Shown: one piece after another, positions 17,164 to 24,543 of the stretch | Layout: the number at the start of each line of letters is the position of its first letter | Position numbering within the stretch: the first letter of the stretch is position 1 | Assembly (NCBI GenBank): GCA_016865035.1 | Contig: CP018227.1 | Span: forward strand, 4,126,115 to 4,190,114 | Length of the DNA stretch: 64,000 nucleotides | Direction of reading: 5' to 3' | Source of the DNA: Kordiimonadales bacterium IMCC3096 | GTDB taxonomy: Bacteria; Pseudomonadota; Alphaproteobacteria; Minwuiales; Minwuiaceae | Position numbers and translations under genes: made by a program | Notes under the pieces: generated by a model | What the model saw: the letters and a program-made list of their open reading frames with translations, nothing else | What the model was told of the DNA's origin: nothing | Databases searched by the model: none

Positions 17164-18072
17164 TCAGGCCGCGGCCCGGACGCGACGGTCAATCGCGTCC
17201 GCGACCAGATTGATCACGTCATCATGATCACGGACCCCGGCAACATCCGCAGCCTCGACCACATAGCCATATCTGTCCGCGATGGCCTGGTAGCGGGGGA
17301 TGCGATGCTGCCACAGCTTCGGAAACACCCACTTCACGAAATCATCCGGATCGATGTCCGCCACCTGCTCGACGGGTGCGGCAGGCAGGCCGCGCTCCTC
17401 CCGATACTCGGGGATCACGGAGCGCAGGAAGTCGTCGCGATAGAACAGTGGTTTCGGATTGCGCATCGCCGCCGCCTGGATCCGGTTGTAGTCCGCCTCC
17501 CCCGCGCGGATGTAGAGCAGCAACGTATGCTCGGCCAGCGCATGCAGTACCGGATCCTCCTGGCTGCCCGAAGGATCCACGATCTCGCAGATGCTGCCGG
17601 ACGCATCATTGATGAAATTCGGGTAGCCGTAGATATCCAGCGCCTTGCGCATGAAACGGGCGACATCATGCATGGAGCTGATCTCGCCCTGTTCATGCAG
17701 GTCCTGGCGCTCACGGAAGTCGGCATAGCTCAGGCCGCCTTCCTCCATCCCATCCGGTGCCGGTCGCCCGATCTTGCCCAGAAAGGTCGAGATCGGGTCC
17801 AGGTTCTGGACGGTGATGTTGGAGCAGATGTAGATCGAGTCCGACAGCAGCAGGTTCCGCAGGAACGGGACCTGCATCGCCTGACGCTTGATGTTGTCGA
17901 GAATGTCCTCTTCCAGATACTTCGTCCCGATCCGGTAATCCGCCGAATAGTGGAACCAGAGATCGGTCGGCAGGCGTTCCGCCAGCATCGTCTTGCCGAC
18001 ACCCGACATGCCGAGCAGCGTGATCGACTTGTGCGCCGCGCGGCGGAACGCATCGCCGGATTCGTAGAACAT
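17164..18072 (-). CDS. P-loop ATPase/kinase-like protein upstream of metA
   Basis: 302 residues. A Walker A motif GMSGVGKT is at residues 21-28, right after a short N-terminal strand, as in small nucleotide or metabolite kinases. The rest (FHYSADYRIGTKYLEEDI, NDASGSICEI, HALAEHTLLLYIRA) does not let me name a family, and I cannot assign a reaction. ATG 18072 is chosen because GGAG lies 7 nt upstream; the longer reading starts in sequence with no such site. Tight spacing to metA (21 bp) and to the DUF1330 gene (34 bp) suggests one transcript and a possible link to methionine metabolism. Confidence 0.8.
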   Translation of the reverse strand: MFYESGDAFRRAAHKSITLLGMSGVGKTMLAERLPTDLWFHYSADYRIGTKYLEEDILDNIKRQAMQVPFLRNLLLSDSIYICSNITVQNLDPISTFLGKIGRPAPDGMEEGGLSYADFRERQDLHEQGEISSMHDVARFMRKALDIYGYPNFINDASGSICEIVDPSGSQEDPVLHALAEHTLLLYIRAGEADYNRIQAAAMRNPKPLFYRDDFLRSVIPEYREERGLPAAPVEQVADIDPDDFVKWVFPKLWQHRIPRYQAIADRYGYVVEAADVAGVRDHDDVINLVADAIDRRVRAAA

Positions 18073-18106
18073 CAGACAACTCCAGAAGTCAGAAAGACCG
18101 AAAGGC

Positions 18107-18394
18107 TCAGAGCCCCTCCACCGCGATGAAGGAGCCATCGGCAGCGCCCTCACGCTCCTTCTTCGCCGCCTGATATTCCGGCGAGTTGTACCAGGTCTTC
18201 GCGGCCTCCAGCGAGGCGAAGCGCAGGACCACCACACGGTGGGTTTCGGCCGGTCCCTCCAGCGTCACGGTCTCCCCGCCCCTGGCGACATACTCTCCCT
18301 GGTACTTGGCGATCGTCGCGGGCGCGAGCGCCTTGTAATTCTCGTACTTGGCCGGATCGGTGACATTAACTCTGGCAATGACGAACGCGCTCAT
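18107..18394 (-). CDS. DUF1330 domain protein
   Basis: 95 residues matching the DUF1330 dimeric alpha/beta-barrel family: AFVIARVNVTDPAKYENY at the start and VVLRFASLEAAKTWYNSPEYQ in the second half. Function is unknown for the family. It is the first gene of the minus-strand group with the P-loop ATPase and metA, and it is divergent from a crotonase gene 71 bp away. Confidence 0.88.
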   Translation of the reverse strand: MSAFVIARVNVTDPAKYENYKALAPATIAKYQGEYVARGGETVTLEGPAETHRVVVLRFASLEAAKTWYNSPEYQAAKKEREGAADGSFIAVEGL

Positions 18395-18465
18395 GGACTT
18401 GGCTCCCCGGTTGATGTGAATTGTTCCACTCGGATCATTGGCAGACAGTTATGGGGGAGGAAGCC

Positions 18466-19260
18466 ATGGAATGGAAGTTCTCGACGATAGAGAAAATGGG
18501 ACGCATCGCGATCGTTCGCTTCGATCGCGGTGTCGCGGCCAATCCGCTGTCGCTGGAGGCCATGCAGGAACTGACCGCGATCGCGAAGCACTTCGATGAG
18601 GATCTGGAGACATCCGTCATCGTGCTGACGGGCCGGGAAGACAATTTCTCCATGGGTTTCGATCTCAAGGACCCCCATTCCGTGGCCATGCGCACGGCTC
18701 CGCTGCAGAAGCGGCGGAAGCTGCTGCAGACCGGCCCGCGCATGTGCAAGGCCTGGGAGGATCTGGAGCAGATGACGATCTGCGCCATCGAGGGCTGGTG
18801 CGTCGGGGGCGGAGTCGCGCTGGCCGTGTCGCTGGACCTGCGTGTCATGGCGGAAGGCTCGACGCTCTATGTCTCGGAGATCGAGCGGGGCATGAACATG
18901 AGCTGGAATTCGGTCCCGCGCTTCGTGAACCTGTGCGGCCCGGCAAAATCGAAGCGCGTGGTTGTCATGGCAGAACGCGTAGGGGCGGATCGGGCGCTCG
19001 ACTGGGGTCTGGCGGACGAAGTCGCGCCGAAGGGCGAAGCCCTGGCCGAATCCATGAAGATGGCCGAACGCATCGCGTCACTGCCGCCGGTGCAGGTGCG
19101 CATGTGCAAGCGCGACGTGGACGTGGCCGCCAAGGCGCTGAACCATGCCGTCAGCTTCATGGACCTGGACCAGTACGCCCTCAGCCAGACATCCAACGAC
19201 TATCAGGAGGGCGTTGACTCGTTCCTGGAGAAACGCCCGCCGAACTGGACAGGCAGTTGA
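18466..19260 (+). CDS. Crotonase-family protein with one catalytic Glu missing
   Basis: 264-residue crotonase fold (oxyanion stretch NFSMGFDLKD, then CVGGGVALAVSLDLRVMAEG). The first hydratase glutamate is replaced (GGGVA) while the second is kept (YVSE), a pattern more common in isomerases or other crotonase reactions than in water addition. Start ATG 18466 has GGGGGAGG 5-6 nt upstream, better than the in-frame ATGs before it. It is divergent from the DUF1330 gene and ends at a bidirectional stem-loop. Confidence 0.88.
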   Translation: MEWKFSTIEKMGRIAIVRFDRGVAANPLSLEAMQELTAIAKHFDEDLETSVIVLTGREDNFSMGFDLKDPHSVAMRTAPLQKRRKLLQTGPRMCKAWEDLEQMTICAIEGWCVGGGVALAVSLDLRVMAEGSTLYVSEIERGMNMSWNSVPRFVNLCGPAKSKRVVVMAERVGADRALDWGLADEVAPKGEALAESMKMAERIASLPPVQVRMCKRDVDVAAKALNHAVSFMDLDQYALSQTSNDYQEGVDSFLEKRPPNWTGS

Positions 19261-19306
19261 TCAGGCGCGGGCCGCATGCACCAGCATCCGGCCCGCGTCC
19301 GCCTGA
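19261..19306. terminator. Bidirectional stem-loop between convergent genes
   Basis: An interrupted stem of TCAGGC plus GCGGGCC pairs with GGCCCGC plus GCCTGA, with a GTCC bulge on one side. It fills the gap between the crotonase stop (19260) and the diiron protein stop (19310), the place expected for a terminator serving both strands. There is no clear U-tract. Confidence 0.55.
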
Positions 19307-19309
19307 GCC

Positions 19310-20398
19310 TCAGCCTGCTGCTGCCTGGCTCGGCAGTGGTCCGGCTTCCCGTTCGACGAACATCTTCAGGTCATGTTCATCGGCAACCTTGCTGTCGTTC
19401 TCCAGCATCTCCTCGGTATTCACATCCGCGAACTGGATCGCCCCCATCTCGGCAAAGGCGCTCTGGACCCGCGGACCCCAGAGACCGATATCCTTGACGA
19501 TGGGCACGACGCGGCTGAACAGGCGCTGGCGGAACTGGGCCATGTGCTGTGATTCCATCACTGCAGCGGCGCACTCCCTGGCAGGCAGACCAAGCTGTTC
19601 CCAGACTTCCATCTGGTTGAAGCGGTCGCGCATGTGGTAGCAGGCCTCGACGACGAACTCTTCCCGCTCGTCCCGCTCCGACTGGGTCAGTTCCGGATAG
19701 AAGTCCCGCAGCGACAGACGGCCGAACGCAACGTGGCGCGCCTCGTCCTGCATGACATAGGCGTTGACGGCCGCGGCCAGCGGATTGGTCGAATAGTCCC
19801 GGATACGCTGGAACGCAGCCAGCGCCAGCCCTTCGATCAGGACCTGCATGGTCAGATAGGTCATGTCCCAGCGGCTGTCGGTCAGCCCCTGCTCCAGCAG
19901 CGTCTTCAGGCCCGGGGTCATCGGATAGGCCAGTTCCATCTTCTCGTGCAGCAGCCGGTTGTAGGCTTCCACATGCCGGGCCTCGTCCATCACCTGTGTT
20001 GCGGCGTAGAACTTGGCATCCAGATGCGGCACCGTCGCCACGATCTTGGAGGTGGCGATCAGGGCACCCTGCTCCCCGTGCAGGAACTGGGAGATCTGCG
20101 CGGCCTGCTGATGGATGCGGGTCTGCGTCTTTTCCTTGTCCGTCATCCGGTTCCAGATGTCGGTCCCGTAGATCGGAACGATCCGGTCATCGATCTCCAT
20201 CGGGTTCTCGGGATCCAGGTCTATCGACCAGTCGATGCGCTCGGCGGCGTCCCACTGCTGCTTCTTTCCCTTGTCGTAGAGCTGCAGCAGCTTCTCGCGC
20301 TCGTCATCATACTCCCAGACAAATGCGATCTCGGTTTTGCCATCAAAATTCCAGCCAGTGCTCTCCACCGGCAGGACATAGCGGTCGATTGTTGTCAT
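19310..20398 (-). CDS. Ferritin-like diiron protein (R2/AurF-type fold)
   Basis: 362 residues. The helical-bundle carboxylate ligands are visible: GEQGALI, VMDEARHVE, VLIEGLAL and MQDEARHVAFG. Two E/D-x-x-H pairs plus single glutamates match ribonucleotide-reductase-R2-like and N-oxygenase/desaturase-like diiron oxygenases. The substrate is not recognisable. ATG 20398 (MTTIDRYVLP) has GGGAG 7 nt upstream; the long upstream reading runs through promoter DNA. It is divergent from a TetR gene with a palindromic operator inside its promoter, so it is probably repressed until a small molecule appears. Confidence 0.85.
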   Translation of the reverse strand: MTTIDRYVLPVESTGWNFDGKTEIAFVWEYDDEREKLLQLYDKGKKQQWDAAERIDWSIDLDPENPMEIDDRIVPIYGTDIWNRMTDKEKTQTRIHQQAAQISQFLHGEQGALIATSKIVATVPHLDAKFYAATQVMDEARHVEAYNRLLHEKMELAYPMTPGLKTLLEQGLTDSRWDMTYLTMQVLIEGLALAAFQRIRDYSTNPLAAAVNAYVMQDEARHVAFGRLSLRDFYPELTQSERDEREEFVVEACYHMRDRFNQMEVWEQLGLPARECAAAVMESQHMAQFRQRLFSRVVPIVKDIGLWGPRVQSAFAEMGAIQFADVNTEEMLENDSKVADEHDLKMFVEREAGPLPSQAAAG

Positions 20399-20429
20399 CT
20401 GCTCTCTCCCTTGTTCCTGTTTGACAAAC

Positions 20430-20458
20430 ATGAAAGTGAATTCATATTCACTTGTCAA
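20430..20458 (-). promoter_or_regulatory. Sigma70-type promoter of the diiron-protein gene
   Basis: Perfect TTGACA (plus-strand 20453-20458), 17-nt spacer, then TTTCAT (4 of 6). A second TTGACA faces the other way at 20421-20426, suggesting overlapping divergent promoters around one operator. Confidence 0.5.
20434..20453. promoter_or_regulatory. Operator dyad for the TetR/diiron-protein pair
   Basis: AAGTGAAT-N4-ATTCACTT, a perfect 8+8 dyad in the gap between the divergent diiron-protein and tetR genes. It lies inside the -35/-10 spacer of the minus-strand promoter, so a bound repressor would block RNA polymerase. Assignment to the neighbouring TetR protein is inference. Confidence 0.65.
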
Positions 20459-20603
20459 GGAATACCTGTTCTGGCAAGAATCAGGGCGCAGTTCCCGCTC
20501 CGGCCATCCGGCTGATGCGCGCGAAACCGGTGCCTCAGCGAACGGGGCTGGAGTGAGGCCGCACGATGGGCTACGGCAACACGAATGAACATGGTGGGAA
20601 GTC

Positions 20604-21260
20604 ATGAGCGCCTCTGACCCGGAAGAAAACGACGCACGTGTCATGCCCGTCCGACAGCAACGGTCGATGGCGCGCCAGCAGGCCATCCTGCGGGCGGGAC
20701 GGAGCCTGTTGCAGAACGTGCCGTTCGACACCCTGCGCATGGAACAGATCGCGACAGAGGCCGGATGTTCCGTCGGGACGCTCTATCAGCGTTTCAAGGA
20801 CAAGGATGCCCTGCTGGATGTCATTCTGGAGGAGGTCGTCGCCGAGCTGGACGACCTGGTGACCGAGGAACTGTCGCCTTCCCGTTTCAAGGACCTGTCC
20901 GCCCAGGTCGGGATCTGGCACGTCGTTTCTGTCGCGCACGGTTTCCTGCATGCCAATCAGGGCCTGCTGCGCGCGATCACGGCCCGGCAGCTTCGTCAGC
21001 CGGACGCGATTTCCGTGCTGCAGCAGGCCGGCGCTCGTGTCGTCCGGGTCAGCTTTGAGTCCCTGTCCGAATGCAGCGACAATTTCCGCGAGACAGTCGA
21101 GAAGCGGACCTACCAATTCGCCCTGCAGATGGTGATCGGCACCCTGAACAACGCGATCATCAACCGGCCGGGTCCTTACCAGATCGGCGATTCGGCTCTC
21201 GTCGACCAGTTGACCCTGGCCGTCTGCCGCATCACCGGACTGCCTGTATCGCGGCCCTGA
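20604..21260 (+). CDS. TetR-family transcriptional regulator
   Basis: 218 residues. The N-terminal helix-turn-helix is classic: RQQAILRAGRSLLQNVPFDTLRMEQIATEAGCSVGTLYQRFKDKDALL at about residues 23-70, followed by a ligand-binding helical domain. It is divergent from the diiron-protein gene; the 8+8 dyad between them is the likely operator. The ligand is unknown. Confidence 0.92.
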   Translation: MSASDPEENDARVMPVRQQRSMARQQAILRAGRSLLQNVPFDTLRMEQIATEAGCSVGTLYQRFKDKDALLDVILEEVVAELDDLVTEELSPSRFKDLSAQVGIWHVVSVAHGFLHANQGLLRAITARQLRQPDAISVLQQAGARVVRVSFESLSECSDNFRETVEKRTYQFALQMVIGTLNNAIINRPGPYQIGDSALVDQLTLAVCRITGLPVSRP

Positions 21261-21286
21261 GGCTTCGGCATCGGCCCGAGGCGACT

Positions 21287-24200
21287 CTACCGGTCGTTGA
21301 CCGGCGGTTCGAAGGTCTCGAGCTGCTGGTTCGGATCCACCGGTTCCAGGAACATGCGCCGCAGGATACCTGGCGCCAGCGCCGAGAGCGGGTTCACGGT
21401 AATGGTCGGCCTGGCCGCCGGACCTTCGATCAGGTAGGTCACGCCGAAGATGCCGTCATCGCCGCCCAGGATTGTCCCGATCAGCGGTATCGCCCCCAGC
21501 ACCCGGGTCAGCGAATAGGCGGGTATGACGTTGCCAACCAACCGGATTTCCTCTGTTTCCCGGTCGACATAGCCATCGGCCGTGATCCCGAGTGCTGGAC
21601 CGGTGGCCCGCGCGCCGCTGAAGCTCAACCGCGCACCGTCATAGCGAAACGGAACATCGGCCCGCACGAATCCCAGCCCTTCCCCCGACATGGCCTGGCC
21701 GATCCCGGTCAGGGAGGCGAGGGAAAGCAGGCGTGCGGCTGTGGGAGTCTCCGTCAGGCGGAAACTGTCTATCCCCAGCAAGCCCGTGGCCTGCCCGTCC
21801 GGGGCGATGCTTGCCGTGATCTGCAGCTTGCCCCCCCGCAAGGCATCGGTGAGGTCCAGCGCGGAGAGCATGGCGCCCGCATCACCACTCTCGACCAGCA
21901 GATCCCTGGTCCCCACGCCGCCCGCCGTGCCGGGCTGTTTCGGCGTCACGGAAACCGAAAGCGGCTCCGTTCCCCCGACCAGCCCGCTGGTCTCAAGCCG
22001 CGCGAGATGACCATCAACCAGAGAGAGTTGTCCGCTGGCGCTGGTGATCGTCAGCGCTGGATCAAGCCGCAGGCTGCCAAACGTGAAAGCCGCCTCGAGG
22101 TTCAGTTCGGACGGCTCATCCGATGATGATTCCCGAGTGATGCCGACGAAGGGTTCCGCATTCAGTGACTCCGCCGCGATATCCAGTCCCCAGGCCGACC
22201 CGTCAAGGCGGCGAAGCTGTCCGGACAGGCGATCATCCCCCAACTGCAGCAGCTCGATCTCCAGATTCTCCAGGCCGCCTGCCAGCGAGCCGGAAACCGC
22301 ACCCCGGAACGTCAGATCAGGGGCGGACACTTCCACCGCATCCAGACGTATGACGTTGGATGGGGTACGAAATACCTGGAACGCGGCCTCGGCTGGTGCG
22401 CCGGGCATCTTCCGCCAGACGCCGCCCGGTGGCTCCAGTCCCGTCTGGACGAGATCAAGGTTCACCGTTGCGGCAATGACGCCATCATCCTTGATGTGTA
22501 TGTCGGAGCGCAGACCAACCGCGCCAGTGATCCAGTCCGGCACTTCAAGGCCAAGTCGCGTGAACGAGGCGCGGTCCATGCGGCCCCCGACGCTGAAATG
22601 CTGTCCGAAACCGTCATCCGGCCGGAACTCCTGGATCCAGCGCAATGCCAATGGCACATCGTTCAGTTCACCGGCTCCCTCCACGGCCAGACGTTCCGCA
22701 TCGACACGAAGCGCCAGCGCATCAGCCGTGAACCGCATGCCGCCATACAGTCCTTCCGCCGTGACATTCCGCACATGGGATGCGGCTGCAATGCTGATCT
22801 CTTCCAGCTTCGTGTCCGACGAGACGGGCAGCGAAAGGCGTACCCGGGTGGCGGCTTCGCCAGTCATGCCGGAAACATCCGGCGCACCGCCGACGGAGCG
22901 GGCCAAGGCACCACGGACGGAAGCCGCCACGGACGCGGCAATTGTCCCCTCCCCCACGAACTCCGTCGTCAGCAGCGGTGCGGCCTTGCCGAAGTCGTCA
23001 ATGCTCAGGACGCCATCGGACAGTTTCAGACCGGCGCTCCGGCCCTGATCCATCGATACCTTCAGGGTCCGCCCGGTGACCGCCACCGCGCCCTTGCCGC
23101 CCGTAATGTCGTCATAGGGTTCGTAGAGGGCGACGCGCGCGTCCCGGAACTTCAACTGGACGTCCAGCGACGCATCAGGCGGCACCTGCAGCGACCAGTG
23201 CTCCGGTCGCATGTCCAGGTGCGCCCGGACCTGATCGGCGCGACCGCCAAGCAGATGTGCCTCGATCCATTTCCTTGCGTTGGCGGCGCGATCCACGGGC
23301 CAGTAGGCCGGAATCAGCACCACGGGCAGATCATCGCCCTCGATCACGATATCAAGGTCAGGGCCAGCATCGGTTATCGCGACCCGCCCGCTGGCCTGGG
23401 CCTGCACGACACCTGAATCATAGTCGAGCCGGTCGACTGACAGGACCAGCGAAGTCGGATCGAAGACACCTTTCAGTTCGGCTCTGGTGACCGGCACCGG
23501 CGCGGCAAGAATGCCGGGCAAGGCGATCTGGCCGCGACCGGCAGTCAGTTCCAGCCGGATCTTCTCGGCAGTGCCCTCGGCATTCACCTGGACGGAAACA
23601 CGCCCCGAAACCGGAAACTGGAACCCCAGCAATGGTTTCGGGCCCGACAGGGCCTCCGACATTTCGGGGATCGAGAATGGTTCGAAGTCGATGTTGGCCA
23701 GCGTGAATCCGGTCTCCCGGTTGATGATGAGTCCGACATCGAGCGGCAGTTCCAACCGTCCCGCCTCCAGAACCATCTGTCCCTCGACGAGGACTGAACG
23801 GGACGCGGCGCTGATGGAGATGCTGTCAACGCGCAGCAGGAAGAACCGGTTCCGGGCGACATCGTTCAGGACAATCTGACTGTCCCGGAGCACGATACGG
23901 CTGAGCCGCGAGAACGGCCCGGTGTCACCGTCCCCCGGTGCGAACAACTCATCCAGCAAGTCATTCATCGGACGCAGGGCGCTGTCTGCTTCCCCGTCAT
24001 CACTGTCCGTACCCGCCAGTCCGAGTTCGAGGCCGCCATCGACCTTGCGCCGAACATCGAGCATCAGCCCCCGCAGCTTGACGGTCCGCAGTCTCACTTG
24101 GCCCTGCAGCAGGGAAGCACCATCGAACGACAGCGCGGCCTCGGGCACGCTTGCGACCTGGGTGCCATCTGCCGAGGTCAGGCCGGCGTCCAGAACCTCA

Positions 24201-24409
24201 AGATCCAGCGCGCCTGACTCCCCGTCCCAGACGACCTGCACGCTGGTGAAATGCAGGGTATTGCCGTTCGGCAGTTCGCCGATGCGTTCCTGCAGCCAGG
24301 GAGTCATGAAACCAAGTGCGACCGGTCCTTCGGACAGACGCCAGGCCGCGACGATACCGGCGGCTGTGCTGACCGCGAAGACGGCACCGAGCAGTGCCAT
24401 CAGCAGCAT
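21287..24409 (-). CDS. YhdP/AsmA-like DUF3971 protein
   Basis: About 1040 residues: an N-terminal membrane anchor (MLLMALLGAVFAVSTAAGIVAAWRL), then a very long beta-rich periplasmic part with the DUF3971 stretch around PVVLIPAYWPVDRAANARKWIEAHLLGG and an AsmA-like C-terminal region (GIGQAMSGEGLGF, GITADGYVDRETEEIRLVG). Relatives such as E. coli YhdP help move phospholipid to the outer membrane. ATG 24409 is the only standard start; the frame stays open upstream and encodes an Arg-rich stretch (RRTRRRGTRKR) that looks like a cytoplasmic n-region, so a non-standard upstream start is possible. It is divergent from glnE. Confidence 0.85.
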   Translation of the reverse strand: MLLMALLGAVFAVSTAAGIVAAWRLSEGPVALGFMTPWLQERIGELPNGNTLHFTSVQVVWDGESGALDLEVLDAGLTSADGTQVASVPEAALSFDGASLLQGQVRLRTVKLRGLMLDVRRKVDGGLELGLAGTDSDDGEADSALRPMNDLLDELFAPGDGDTGPFSRLSRIVLRDSQIVLNDVARNRFFLLRVDSISISAASRSVLVEGQMVLEAGRLELPLDVGLIINRETGFTLANIDFEPFSIPEMSEALSGPKPLLGFQFPVSGRVSVQVNAEGTAEKIRLELTAGRGQIALPGILAAPVPVTRAELKGVFDPTSLVLSVDRLDYDSGVVQAQASGRVAITDAGPDLDIVIEGDDLPVVLIPAYWPVDRAANARKWIEAHLLGGRADQVRAHLDMRPEHWSLQVPPDASLDVQLKFRDARVALYEPYDDITGGKGAVAVTGRTLKVSMDQGRSAGLKLSDGVLSIDDFGKAAPLLTTEFVGEGTIAASVAASVRGALARSVGGAPDVSGMTGEAATRVRLSLPVSSDTKLEEISIAAASHVRNVTAEGLYGGMRFTADALALRVDAERLAVEGAGELNDVPLALRWIQEFRPDDGFGQHFSVGGRMDRASFTRLGLEVPDWITGAVGLRSDIHIKDDGVIAATVNLDLVQTGLEPPGGVWRKMPGAPAEAAFQVFRTPSNVIRLDAVEVSAPDLTFRGAVSGSLAGGLENLEIELLQLGDDRLSGQLRRLDGSAWGLDIAAESLNAEPFVGITRESSSDEPSELNLEAAFTFGSLRLDPALTITSASGQLSLVDGHLARLETSGLVGGTEPLSVSVTPKQPGTAGGVGTRDLLVESGDAGAMLSALDLTDALRGGKLQITASIAPDGQATGLLGIDSFRLTETPTAARLLSLASLTGIGQAMSGEGLGFVRADVPFRYDGARLSFSGARATGPALGITADGYVDRETEEIRLVGNVIPAYSLTRVLGAIPLIGTILGGDDGIFGVTYLIEGPAARPTITVNPLSALAPGILRRMFLEPVDPNQQLETFEPPVNDR

Positions 24410-24543
24410 GCCGAGACGGCCCGCAATACCGCGTTTGCGGGTACCGCGACGACGCGTACGCCTGCCTTGACCGGACCGCGCGTGGCGCTCAGGGTTGGTG
24501 GGACGGTCGTGTGGACCCGATTGTTCCAGCTCAGGAATCTGAC

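Noticed and set aside
16291-18129. 612-residue plus-strand open frame
   Set aside because: It lies opposite metA and the P-loop ATPase gene, both of which have clear motifs. No family features are seen in the long frame.
20399-20740. 114-residue N-terminal extension of the diiron protein
   Set aside because: It would be encoded through the promoter, the operator dyad and into tetR. The ATG at 20398 has a good ribosome site.
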